DNA of 29,576 bases from a virus, in IMG/VR virus record IMGVR_UViG_3300010153_000064, positions 1-29,576 of that record; one strand, written 5' to 3'. This document shows positions 1 to 6,589 of the stretch, in pieces. Position 1 is the stretch's first letter; each line of letters opens with the position of its first letter. A program made the translations under genes and the position numbers. The notes under the pieces were generated by a model. The model saw only the letters and a list, made by a program, of their open reading frames with translations. It was not told the origin of the DNA and made no database searches.

Positions 1-27
1 CACCGGAATAAAAGGTACAATAAAATT

Positions 28-192
28 ATGAAAATGCCAGGAATGAAATTAAAGAAAAGTAAAGTGTCTAAGCGGCAAGGTAAAGCTATTGATAAGCTAC
101 CTCAAACTAAACAAGCGTATATAAAACGCCGTATTTTAATGGGTGACACCTTGAGACAAGCTAAAAAAAGAGCTAAAGGTCTTAACGCCTAG
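28..192 (+). CDS. small basic protein, unknown function
   Basis: A 54-residue Lys/Arg-rich protein starting MKMPGMKLKKSK and ending KKRAKGLNA. It has no signal peptide or membrane segment. The reading frame stays open to the left edge of the window, so the true start could lie further upstream. A second frame closes with a TGA at 29-31 that overlaps this ATG, which would fit the end of a preceding gene with an ATGA junction. Stop and next start are six bases apart, so it is probably cotranscribed with the membrane proteins that follow. I do not recognise the family. Short basic proteins like this are common in phage late regions. Confidence 0.6.
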   Translation: MKMPGMKLKKSKVSKRQGKAIDKLPQTKQAYIKRRILMGDTLRQAKKRAKGLNA

Positions 193-198
193 TAGCTA

Positions 199-495
199 AT
201 GCAAGACGTTTTACAATTAGTTAGTGAGCTTGGGCTACCAGTAGCTGGGGGTCTTATTATGGCTTACTTTATTTTTCTTGTAATGAAACAGCTTATGGAT
301 GGTCTTGTAGGTGAAATCCAGACAGTACAAGCTATCTCTAAAATGCTTATTACTAGAGCTTCTACTATGAACAACGATATGATTAGAATAGATACTAGCG
401 TTAGTAGTGCACTAGGTTTATCACCTGATTTAGAACGGATAGCTAGAGCTGAAAATTTTGTAGAGGATGGGCGTATAGATGCAAGACGAGATTAA
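199..495 (+). CDS. small single-span membrane protein with helical tail (paralogue A)
   Basis: A 98-residue protein. A short amphipathic start (MQDVLQLVSELGLPV) leads into one hydrophobic segment at about residues 14-31, followed by a long helical, partly heptad-like domain with the motif NNDMIRIDTSVSSAL. The protein at 661-921 has the same plan and matching motifs (VQIISEFGFPV, DQDMIRLQQKVNTVL), so the two are diverged duplicates. It could be a holin-like or membrane-anchored coiled-coil protein. Nothing in the sequence proves lysis. It overlaps the next gene by 17 bases. The position upstream of the curli genes suggests shared transcription. Confidence 0.75.
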   Translation: MQDVLQLVSELGLPVAGGLIMAYFIFLVMKQLMDGLVGEIQTVQAISKMLITRASTMNNDMIRIDTSVSSALGLSPDLERIARAENFVEDGRIDARRD

Positions 496-661
496 TTTAG
501 CCCCAATAGGTGATGCAGAAGCAGTAGTTGACGGATTGTTTGGTCTGATATACCTATACCCGTCTGATTATTTTGTTGTATTTGGCTCTCTGAGCTTGTT
601 TGCTATTTATGGTTTATCAATCTATGCAGGGATAAAGTACATACAAAAGAAATTTAAATAA
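479..661 (+). CDS. small membrane protein between two paralogues
   Basis: A 60-residue protein. An acidic N-terminal half (DEINLAPIGDAEAVVDGL) precedes a hydrophobic stretch at about residues 30-53 and a basic tail KYIQKKFK, which fits a membrane protein with a positive cytoplasmic end. Its start lies inside the previous gene and its stop shares a base with the start of the next (TAATG), so the three genes form one tightly coupled translational unit. The family is not recognised. A small holin or accessory membrane protein is possible, but only as inference. Confidence 0.7.
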   Translation: MQDEINLAPIGDAEAVVDGLFGLIYLYPSDYFVVFGSLSLFAIYGLSIYAGIKYIQKKFK

Positions 662-921
662 TGGACATTGTGCAAATAATTTCCGAGTTTGGTTTTCCTG
701 TAGTAATGGTCGTAGGGTTAGGGTATTTTGTATACTTTGTTTGGCAGACAATTACCAACAAAATTGATCCGGCTGTGCAAGAAATGAAGGTAACTATTAT
801 AAGATTAACTGATCAATTAAGGTTACTAGATCAAGATATGATAAGATTACAACAAAAAGTAAATACAGTACTAGAACTAAAAGAAGAAAATAGGTTAAAG
901 GATGATGAAGAAATTTTGTAG
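661..921 (+). CDS. small single-span membrane protein with coiled-coil tail (paralogue B)
   Basis: An 86-residue protein. MDIVQIISEFGFPVVM leads into one hydrophobic segment (about residues 13-30), then a predicted coiled coil (IIRLTDQLRLLDQDMIRLQQ) and an acidic end. Topology and motifs match the 98-residue protein at 199-495, so this looks like a local duplication with a third small membrane gene trapped between the copies. Its 3' end overlaps the start of csgF by 20 bases, tying it to the curli operon. It could be a holin, or an inner-membrane partner of the secretion system; the sequence does not decide. Confidence 0.78.
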   Translation: MDIVQIISEFGFPVVMVVGLGYFVYFVWQTITNKIDPAVQEMKVTIIRLTDQLRLLDQDMIRLQQKVNTVLELKEENRLKDDEEIL

Positions 922-1345
922 TGTTGTAGTGTTAATACTAAGTAGTTTAGTACATGCAGATGAATTATTGTTTAAATTTAAAAGTCCTAGCTTTTCAGGA
1001 ATAAATTCTTCTTCACATTACTTAACAATTGAAAACCAAGAAAATACTAGGCGCGGCACAATTAAACAAGAACGTGAAGCTGAGTTAGATGCTATAGAAC
1101 GTGAAGAAAACAACTCAACTTTAGCTAGGTTTATGAGAAATTTTGAATCTAGGGTGTATGCACAGTTAAGCAGACAATTGGTAGAACAACTTTTTGGAGA
1201 AAACCCAAGCACGGAGGGTAAATTAGAATTAGAGGGTAATTTAATAGAGTATGTAGTAGCAGAAGAGACTGTTACACTTACAATTACGGACGAAAATAAT
1301 GGTCAAACTACTATTACTATTCCTGTGGGGGACTTTACTTTCTAG
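902..1345 (+). CDS. csgF: CsgF-like curli assembly factor
   Basis: A 147-residue exported protein. A signal peptide (residues 1-19, cleavage after VHA) is followed by FKFKSPSFSG at 24-33, the counterpart of the FQFRNPNFGG segment at the mature N-terminus of E. coli CsgF, which plugs into the CsgG pore. A helical region (RFMRNFESRVYAQLS, 76-90) and a beta-rich end with GQTTITIPV match the rest of CsgF. In the known system CsgF caps the CsgG channel and couples secretion to fibre nucleation at the cell surface. Translation could start at either of two adjacent ATGs (902 or 905). It is followed by csgG, as in a minimal curli locus. No csgE- or csgD-like gene is visible. Confidence 0.93.
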   Translation: MMKKFCSVVVLILSSLVHADELLFKFKSPSFSGINSSSHYLTIENQENTRRGTIKQEREAELDAIEREENNSTLARFMRNFESRVYAQLSRQLVEQLFGENPSTEGKLELEGNLIEYVVAEETVTLTITDENNGQTTITIPVGDFTF

Positions 1346-2099
1346 TTGTGCGTCTAGAAATTTACTAGAAGGAAGTGGTATCCCTAATGTAATAATAAAA
1401 GATGCCTCTGTTCTGTCGTTACAATCAGAAGAATTAAGGGATATACTTCCAGCAAAGCGTAAACCTGTAATTGCTATTTATGCTAATAGCTTGCAAGACT
1501 TAACAGGCCAACGTAAAAGTAATGGTAGCTTTGCTATGTTTTCTACTGCTATTACACAAGCTCCCGAAGCATTTTTAATTCGTGCGTTAAAACATACTGC
1601 GAGCGGAAAATTTTTTAAAGTTACAGAAAGAGTTGGTTTAGATTCACTTACAAAAGAACGCCAGCTAATTCGCAGCACACGTGATAATTTTGATGAAGAA
1701 AGTAAATTAAAGCCTTTATTATTAGCGGGTTTGTTAATGCAAGGAGGAGTAATAGGCTATGATTCTAATACTTTTTCAGGAGGAGCAGGAGCTCGAATGT
1801 TAGGTATAGGAAGTTCAAAACAATATAGATCTGACTCAGTTAGTGTATCATTAAGATTGGTCAGTGTGTCTACAGGAGAAGTACTACTAGAAGTTCTTAC
1901 TTCAAAAAGTATTTTATCCGTTAGTCTTTCACAAGATGTGTTTAGATTTGTAGACATAAATGGTGCTAGTTTAATTGAAATGGAGGGAGGTATTACTGCA
2001 AACGAAAGCACCTCAATAGCTTTACAAAAAGCAATCGAAGCAGGAGTATTAGAAATGGTAAAAATAGGTATTAGAAAGGGGTATTGGGAATATGAATAA
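1299..2099 (+). CDS. csgG: CsgG-like outer-membrane curli secretion pore (lipoprotein)
   Basis: A 266-residue lipoprotein. A hydrophobic signal with lipobox LSSC gives lipidation at Cys17. Family blocks are clear: DLTGQRK (68-73), FSTAITQ (81-87), GVIGYDSN followed by GGAGARMLGIG (150-171), VSTGEVL (190-196), VFRFVDI (214-220), GYWEYE at the end. CsgG forms a nonameric outer-membrane barrel that exports curlin. Phe81 appears to be the counterpart of the pore-constriction Phe of E. coli CsgG, while the neighbouring Asn position looks like Met. The protein ends at the GxW motif and lacks the longer C-terminal tail of E. coli CsgG. The start is fixed by the need for the signal peptide, which is encoded inside the last 47 bases of csgF. 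Confidence 0.95.
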   Translation: MVKLLLLFLWGTLLSSCASRNLLEGSGIPNVIIKDASVLSLQSEELRDILPAKRKPVIAIYANSLQDLTGQRKSNGSFAMFSTAITQAPEAFLIRALKHTASGKFFKVTERVGLDSLTKERQLIRSTRDNFDEESKLKPLLLAGLLMQGGVIGYDSNTFSGGAGARMLGIGSSKQYRSDSVSVSLRLVSVSTGEVLLEVLTSKSILSVSLSQDVFRFVDINGASLIEMEGGITANESTSIALQKAIEAGVLEMVKIGIRKGYWEYE

Positions 2100-2823
2100 A
2101 ATTACTTGGTTGTTTATGTATACAACTACTTTAGCATATTTGTGTAGTGTGTACAGTTACGCAGCAGATAACGAAATATATGTAGACCAAGTAGGCACAA
2201 CTACGGTTAATATAGACCTTGAACAATTAGGAAGTGGGAACATTATAGGGGGTTTATTAGCGGCAGCTGGTTCTATGACGGCGCTTGATCTTGATGGAAC
2301 CTCAATGACTTTAGATATAAATCAAATTGGAGACACTAATAAATTCCTGGGGGATATGTATGCAGATACATACACTGGTTACTTTAACTTTGATGGTGAT
2401 ACCAACACGTTCACATCTAAAATGGATCCGACCAATGCGTTTGGCGCAGATGGTTCAAATGTTAATGTGCAAGTGACGGGAAATACTAATGCTATGACTC
2501 TTGATTTAGCAACAACTGCTTTAGCTAGTAGTACAGACCTTGATTGGACTATTAACGGAGCGAGTAATACAATTGACGTAGACATTGATGTAGATACAGC
2601 AACTCATTTTTTAGACATAGATGGGAGCAGTAATAATATAAATACAGATATGGACGGGTACGCAAACGGTTATTTTTATTTAGATCATACAGGGAACTCA
2701 AGGACATTTACAATTGATCAAGCAAGTACACAAGCTAGAGATTGGGTGCGTATTACTTCTAATGGTAACAATGGTACAGTTTGTGTTAACCAAAACGACC
2801 AGGGCACAAGTGTCGCTTGCTGA
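2092..2823 (+). CDS. curlin-like amyloid fibre subunit
   Basis: A 243-residue secreted protein with a signal peptide (residues 1-24, ending YSYA). The mature part is Asp/Asn/Thr/Gly-rich with short beta-strand repeats spaced by Gly-x-x-Asn turns: VDQVGTTTVNIDLEQLGSGN, LDINQIGDTNKF, VQVTGNTNAMTLDL, WTINGASNTIDVDI, LDIDGSSNNINTDM. The first units keep the curlin Q-x-G-x-x-N pattern and later ones are degenerate. The C-terminus has two Cys (NGTVCVNQ and a terminal Cys). It has no obvious Gly-rich N22-type targeting segment as in CsgA. Lying directly behind csgG with an 8-base overlap (ATGAATAA), it is the obvious cargo of the pore. It could be nucleator or major subunit. The SD-like AAAGGGG lies about 10 bases upstream. 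Confidence 0.82.
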   Translation: MNKITWLFMYTTTLAYLCSVYSYAADNEIYVDQVGTTTVNIDLEQLGSGNIIGGLLAAAGSMTALDLDGTSMTLDINQIGDTNKFLGDMYADTYTGYFNFDGDTNTFTSKMDPTNAFGADGSNVNVQVTGNTNAMTLDLATTALASSTDLDWTINGASNTIDVDIDVDTATHFLDIDGSSNNINTDMDGYANGYFYLDHTGNSRTFTIDQASTQARDWVRITSNGNNGTVCVNQNDQGTSVAC

Positions 2824-3844
2824 AGATATAGGAAGTATTACACAATTAAACGGTAATACTAGAGTAGTTAGAGACAAACCCTACGAAAGTGCAATCGACT
2901 TTTCGCTTAATTCTATGGACCGTTTAGAAACGGCTGCAGGTAGAATGGGTGTAACATTTCGAGACAACACTACGATACGTTTGACTGAAAACTCAAACGT
3001 GGTTATTGATTCTTTTATCTTTGATCCAGAACCAAATAAATCAAGTATGGCTCTTAATTTTGTAAAAGGAACTGGGAGGTTTATTAGTTCTAAAACAAAA
3101 CGTATACCAAAAGAAAATATTAAAATACGTACACATGCAGCCACCGTAGGGATTAGGGGTACGGACTTTACAATAACTGTAAAAGAAACAGGCGAAGCTC
3201 TTATAATTTTACTGCCAGATGAGTTTGGTAATAGTTCAGGAGAGATTTCTGTAACCACGGCCCTCGGTCAAGCAATATTAAATAAACCCTACGAAAGCAC
3301 AACTGTATATAATTTTGAAACCGCACCTACTACACCTGCTGTACTTAATTTAACGCTGGATATGATTGACAATATGTTGATTATTAATCCCCCTGAAACA
3401 AAAGAATTAGAAGTTAATGAAGATAAATCAGTAGCAGATAATTTACTTGATGTAGACTTTCTTGAGTTTGATGAATTAGAACAAGATGCTCTAGAAGAAG
3501 ATAACTTAGAGTATCAAGAGTTAGATATAGACTATTTAGCGGGTAATTTTTTAGAAGATTTGCTTGATGTTATACAAGAGATTGATGCTTTATCTAAGGC
3601 TGATAAAGCTTTAGGAGAGAGTGGTATACAAGGGACTGCAATAGGATACGATGCTGAAACACAGATTAGTACTTTTGTTAACGATACCGAAGCAAAGTTT
3701 ATAAGACAAATAGAGGACTCAGTACAAATGCAAGTTAATAAAAACGATTCTGTATCTATTGTTATTGAACAAGAAGGTAAGGTAAACAGAGTTTTAAATA
3801 ATGGAGGAACTTCCTCTCGTATTACAATAAGACAAGGCAGCTAA
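2714..3844 (+). CDS. exported FecR-domain protein with curlin-like C-terminal repeat
   Basis: 376 residues from a TTG start preceded by AAGGA; an in-frame ATG at 2762 is the alternative. A hydrophobic segment at about 12-25 followed by TRAQ suggests an export signal. Residues 38-156 form a FecR domain, with DIGSITQLNGNTRVVR at the front and the family-typical AATVGIRGTDF near its end. A long acidic Leu/Asp/Glu-rich segment (about 225-290) follows. The last 40 residues contain SIVIEQEGKVNRV and RITIRQGS, which fit the curlin pattern S-x4-Q-x-G-x-x-N. FecR domains are usually periplasmic. Here the protein may bind or nucleate the fibre (inference). It overlaps the curlin gene by 110 bases in another frame. 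Confidence 0.83.
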   Translation: MIKQVHKLEIGCVLLLMVTMVQFVLTKTTRAQVSLAEDIGSITQLNGNTRVVRDKPYESAIDFSLNSMDRLETAAGRMGVTFRDNTTIRLTENSNVVIDSFIFDPEPNKSSMALNFVKGTGRFISSKTKRIPKENIKIRTHAATVGIRGTDFTITVKETGEALIILLPDEFGNSSGEISVTTALGQAILNKPYESTTVYNFETAPTTPAVLNLTLDMIDNMLIINPPETKELEVNEDKSVADNLLDVDFLEFDELEQDALEEDNLEYQELDIDYLAGNFLEDLLDVIQEIDALSKADKALGESGIQGTAIGYDAETQISTFVNDTEAKFIRQIEDSVQMQVNKNDSVSIVIEQEGKVNRVLNNGGTSSRITIRQGS

Positions 3845-3845
3845 C

Positions 3846-4091
3846 ATGGCACGTAATTATCAAAATGAATATAGAAAATATCAAGGCACTACAGAACAGA
3901 AAAAAAGAAGAGCGATGCGTAATGCAGCTAGAAGAAATGCAATACGTAACGGCACGGCCCGGAAAGGAGATGGTAAGGACGTACATCATGTAGATGGTAA
4001 TCCTATGAACAACTCGCCGAGAAATACTAGAGTAGTATCAGCAAGTAGCAATCGTTCTTTTAAACGCGACCGTTATGGACGAAAAGCTTAA
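3846..4091 (+). CDS. small HNH-like protein
   Basis: An 81-residue, strongly basic protein. The C-terminal half contains DVHHVDGNPMNN followed by NTRVVSASSNRSF, the layout of the beta-beta-alpha HNH fold (HH, DG, N) seen in many phage proteins. The N-terminal half is Arg/Lys/Asn-rich and could bind nucleic acid. The domain is short, and it is unclear whether all metal ligands of an active nuclease are present. It starts one base after the FecR-protein stop, so it closes the plus-strand operon. Its stop overlaps by four bases with the stop of the convergent minus-strand gene. Confidence 0.72.
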   Translation: MARNYQNEYRKYQGTTEQKKRRAMRNAARRNAIRNGTARKGDGKDVHHVDGNPMNNSPRNTRVVSASSNRSFKRDRYGRKA

Positions 4092-4261
4092 GCGAACTTT
4101 TTTGCTTTTTGTTTAGCTCGTTTAGACAGATCTTTATAATGGTATAGTTTTACACTTGTTTTAGTATGGCTTTTATTGCTATGTAAATCACCATTAGGCA
4201 TTTTATGAGAACTACCTTTGTGTAAAGTGCCGTCTCTTTTATAATGTTTAACACCTTTCAT
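4088..4261 (-). CDS. small conserved-looking basic protein
   Basis: A 57-residue protein reading MKGVKHYKRDGTLHKGSSHK at its start and LYHYKDLSKRAKQKAKKFA at its end. His/Lys-rich repeats of the form K-x-H-x-G-T-L-H recur (DGTLHKG, NGDLHSN). This is a real gene by context: its ATG shares a base with the stop of the nuclease upstream (TAATG), and its stop overlaps the convergent plus-strand gene (TTAA). Proteins with this HYKxDGTLH and MPNGxLH style occur widely in tailed phages; function unknown. It is the last gene of the minus-strand block. Confidence 0.75.
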   Translation of the reverse strand: MKGVKHYKRDGTLHKGSSHKMPNGDLHSNKSHTKTSVKLYHYKDLSKRAKQKAKKFA

Positions 4262-4698
4262 TACTTCCCCTTATTTGTTGTTACAGGCGTAAATAAACCT
4301 TCTTTAATAAGTTTATCTCTATTAATCATGTGTGATTCTTCAATATCAGCTTTATTTTGACCGTGATACGCGACTGCTAAGTTTTTGTCTACTAGTGTTT
4401 GGTTTATGTTTAACCCATCTGTTACTAAAGTACCAAGCACACGTCCGAACTTACCTTTAGAATCTTTTAAATGTGTTTGTATTACACAAGATTCTGCAGC
4501 GTTAACGTGTTGTACAATAAAGTTTTTAGCCATTAAACCTCTAGCTTTTTCATCTTTATTTCTAGTACGTGATTCTGGGGTGTCGATTGCGTACAACCTT
4601 ACCCTGGCCTTATGTAGTATAGAAAAACCTAAATCTAAAATTACATCAACTGTATCGCCATCAATAATTTTAACTACTTCACATTTGTATTCATACAT
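4261..4698 (-). CDS. thermonuclease (SNase)-family nuclease
   Basis: 145 residues covering a complete staphylococcal-nuclease-type OB-fold domain. IIDGDTVDVILDLGF carries the calcium-ligand Asp region, VRLYAIDTPESR contains the catalytic Arg34/Asp39/Glu42 equivalents, and KGKFGRVLGTL holds the second catalytic Arg. Members cut DNA or RNA to short 3'-phosphate products using calcium. No signal peptide is seen, so it acts inside the cell, perhaps in host DNA breakdown or recombination (inference). A good ribosome site, AAAGGAA, lies upstream of the ATG. It shares a TAATG junction with the small gene downstream. Confidence 0.9.
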   Translation of the reverse strand: MYEYKCEVVKIIDGDTVDVILDLGFSILHKARVRLYAIDTPESRTRNKDEKARGLMAKNFIVQHVNAAESCVIQTHLKDSKGKFGRVLGTLVTDGLNINQTLVDKNLAVAYHGQNKADIEESHMINRDKLIKEGLFTPVTTNKGK

Positions 4699-4708
4699 AG
4701 AGGTTCCT

Positions 4709-4954
4709 TTATTTACACTTAGTTTGATCCTCTATCTTATCAGTAATTAATCTATTTAAATAGAACTGAGCTTTACGTAAATCTTCTAATTTATTTTTAT
4801 GTGGATATCTCCATAAATATTTAATTACATTACCGCGCAGCCAGCCTTCAAACTGTTCTGTAGATAGAGCAGCTTTAATTGCGTCAATACATTCTATGCT
4901 GCTGGAGCTTGTGTAATGTACAGGTTTATTTACAGGATCATTATTCTGTGTCAT
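4709..4954 (-). CDS. DUF3310-family phage protein
   Basis: 81 residues with the full DUF3310 signature: PVNKPVHYTSSS near the N-terminus, then ECIDAIKAALS, FEGWLRGNVIKYLWRY and KLEDLRKAQFYLNRLI. The family is common in phage genomes near replication and nuclease genes and has no settled function; it is often described as a nucleotide kinase-like annotation without proof. The start overlaps the end of the endonuclease gene upstream by 14 bases, so the two are translationally coupled. Cytoplasmic. Confidence 0.88.
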   Translation of the reverse strand: MTQNNDPVNKPVHYTSSSSIECIDAIKAALSTEQFEGWLRGNVIKYLWRYPHKNKLEDLRKAQFYLNRLITDKIEDQTKCK

Positions 4955-5351
4955 TTTTTGTTCCTAAACAATGTTGTTCTATGAATAAAATGTAGTCTAC
5001 TAAGGGCAAAGATTCTGTATTAAATCTTTCTTTAGTGCAAGAGTTAACATTTTTAAAATCCTGAGTTAACCAAAAGTCATCTTTGCAACCAGCTAATACA
5101 TATGTATGTACATTATGTTTAAGTTGTTTTGTCAGCCAAAGTTCTTGTTGATCACTTAGTTGAAATCCCATTCTAGAAGTGTCTTTTTTAGGGGGCTTAT
5201 GTTTATATTTATATTCTACAAAACAATGCCCAGCGGGCCCACTGTAGTATGTATCTGCTACTCCGCCATGGTAGCTGTCGTTTATTTTCCAACGATAAAT
5301 TTTACAAGATAAAACTCTATGCACTCTGTTAATGAGTTGACGTTCATTCAC
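4941..5351 (-). CDS. PD-(D/E)XK endonuclease, possibly junction-resolving
   Basis: 136 residues. The core G-G-V-A-D-T-Y-Y-S-G (about 29-38) followed by C-F-V-E-Y-K-Y-K (about 43-50) and LSDQQELWL gives the D-x(n)-E-x-K catalytic pattern of phage endonuclease I, VRR-NUC or Holliday-junction-resolvase-like enzymes. VRR-NUC-type domains often carry the same downstream S-x-x-Q-x-x-W/L helix. It likely trims branched replication intermediates before packaging (inference from family). It is the first gene after a palindrome-rich 130-base gap and may start its own transcript. Confidence 0.72.
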   Translation of the reverse strand: MNERQLINRVHRVLSCKIYRWKINDSYHGGVADTYYSGPAGHCFVEYKYKHKPPKKDTSRMGFQLSDQQELWLTKQLKHNVHTYVLAGCKDDFWLTQDFKNVNSCTKERFNTESLPLVDYILFIEQHCLGTKNDTE

Positions 5352-5352
5352 G

Positions 5353-5390
5353 ACTCTAAGAGTAACATATAAGTATATAAATTATATGTT
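5353..5390. promoter_or_regulatory. paired palindromes with TATAAT-like box upstream of the endonuclease gene
   Basis: Between the genes ending at 5483 and starting at 5351 (minus strand) lie two dyads. ACTCT-A-AGAGT occupies 5353-5363. A perfect nine-base inverted repeat, AACATATAA at 5364-5372 and TTATATGTT at 5382-5390, has nine bases between its arms. On the minus strand the dyad includes CATATAATTT, which could serve as a -10 box; no good -35 is visible. This may be an operator/promoter for 5351-4088. The rest of the 5352-5482 gap shows only a weak four-base hairpin (ACAC/GTGT) followed by T-rich sequence on the minus strand, perhaps a poor terminator. Confidence 0.4.
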
Positions 5391-5482
5391 TATTTCTATT
5401 TAAAATGTTCGTGGAAGTTTGTACACGAAGATGCTACAACAATAGGAGAAAAAATAACACCTCCGTGTACGCACTAAAAAAA

Positions 5483-6187
5483 CTATTTACTAGAGTTTGT
5501 TACACCTTCGTAGATAGCTTTGGCTTTTTCATAGTCTTCGTCATGAACCCATCCTTGATTCTCAACAGAAAGATTATGAAACTTTTGAGCAGCACGGTTT
5601 TGTGTAGAGACGGATGTTATCTTCCACATGGAAGAAAAACGATCTCCACCCAACTGTTGGATTTGTGTATTCCATTCGCGTGATACTCTTAACTTAGATG
5701 AAGCAAAATCCATTAAGAATGGACTTACATCTAAAGCTCCGGTCTTTTCATTCTTACGAAGTAAAAGATGAGACTGAGTCTGTATGACTTCATAGTCTTC
5801 AGGAGATCCATCTAAGGTAGCAATTTTTTCAGTTGCTTCTTGCGCAGTACCTACTGTGCCAACTAAACCACCACCTTTCTCACGTTTACGCCAAATAACA
5901 AAGTCTTCAGTAAAATGTACGTTAATAACGTATATCTCTTTGAATAGTTCATTTGTTACAGTGTTTAACAAAGCACCGGGTTTGGCACCTGTAACGTACG
6001 CATCGTGACTTTCATCCACTTCATTGTTCATTTGTTGCAACAATTTGATCCGTGGGACTTGAATATGGTCAGTAGTAACATTTTCATTACCAAGACCAGC
6101 CGCTTTTGAAACGTGTGCAGGGACTTTAGTAGAGACTAAAGATACCGCTGTTTCTTTTGCGGGTGTAGCTATAGCTTGTTCAGACAT
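5483..6187 (-). CDS. probable single-strand DNA-binding/recombination protein
   Basis: A 234-residue cytoplasmic protein. A low-complexity N-terminus (about 1-35) is followed by TTDHIQVPRIKLLQQMN, then a beta-rich domain (KPGALLNTVTNELFKEIYVI, FVIWRKREKGGGLVG, SHLLLRK) and a helical tail rich in acidic residues and Lys. Its size, beta-rich core and place between replication genes match a class of phage proteins usually guessed to bind ssDNA, but I have no diagnostic motif. AAAGGA lies just upstream of the chosen ATG. It is followed by a gap of about 130 bases, so it may end a transcript segment. Confidence 0.5.
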   Translation of the reverse strand: MSEQAIATPAKETAVSLVSTKVPAHVSKAAGLGNENVTTDHIQVPRIKLLQQMNNEVDESHDAYVTGAKPGALLNTVTNELFKEIYVINVHFTEDFVIWRKREKGGGLVGTVGTAQEATEKIATLDGSPEDYEVIQTQSHLLLRKNEKTGALDVSPFLMDFASSKLRVSREWNTQIQQLGGDRFSSMWKITSVSTQNRAAQKFHNLSVENQGWVHDEDYEKAKAIYEGVTNSSK

Positions 6188-6208
6188 TTCATCGTCCTTT
6201 TTTCATGG

Positions 6209-6589
6209 TTATTGTTTAGACCTGAAGTTTATTCGGGTCAGTTCTGTTGCTTTGACACCAGGAACGTCTAAGTTCATGGTTCGCAGCTCTCTATAAGCAG
6301 TAGCCGACATGCGTTTTTGTAACAACTCAAACTGTCCAGTATCACGGACATGGCGTTGTACAGCCTCCCAGTCTTCTACCGTAGGCACAATTTCTTTTTT
6401 CAAAGATACTGTACATACCTCATTGCCGACTCGATCTACACCTTGTTGGTCTAGCTTAGTCATTAATGTTGCTTCTAGTGCTCGTTGATGTTTTTTAAGT
6501 TTGTTTTCTAGTTCTTGAAAACCCTTAATCTCCACTCTAGTACTGTGAAGTTCATCTAGTAAATCATTTATATTTTTATCTTCTAACAT
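6209..6589 (-). CDS. helical hypothetical protein in the replication operon
   Basis: 126 residues. The N-terminal 50 residues (INDLLDELHSTRVEIKGFQE, then LENKLKKHQRALEATL) look like a coiled coil, followed by a small mixed domain (VDRVGNEVCTVSLKKEIVPT) and a helical end. Size and layout resemble the phage proteins that sit next to ssDNA-binding and helicase genes; no catalytic motif is seen. Its ATG overlaps the helicase stop (TAATG), so it is made with that helicase. Function unknown. Confidence 0.7.
   Translation of the reverse strand: MLEDKNINDLLDELHSTRVEIKGFQELENKLKKHQRALEATLMTKLDQQGVDRVGNEVCTVSLKKEIVPTVEDWEAVQRHVRDTGQFELLQKRMSATAYRELRTMNLDVPGVKATELTRINFRSKQ

Noticed and set aside
4088-4110. 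Terminator after the curli block
   Set aside because: AAGC/GCTT flanking T-runs is only four pairs, and GCTTAAGC is a palindrome without a loop; not convincing.
4385-4750. Plus-strand reading frame over the SNase gene
   Set aside because: Antisense of a gene with all SNase catalytic motifs; no ribosome site or neighbours in that direction.
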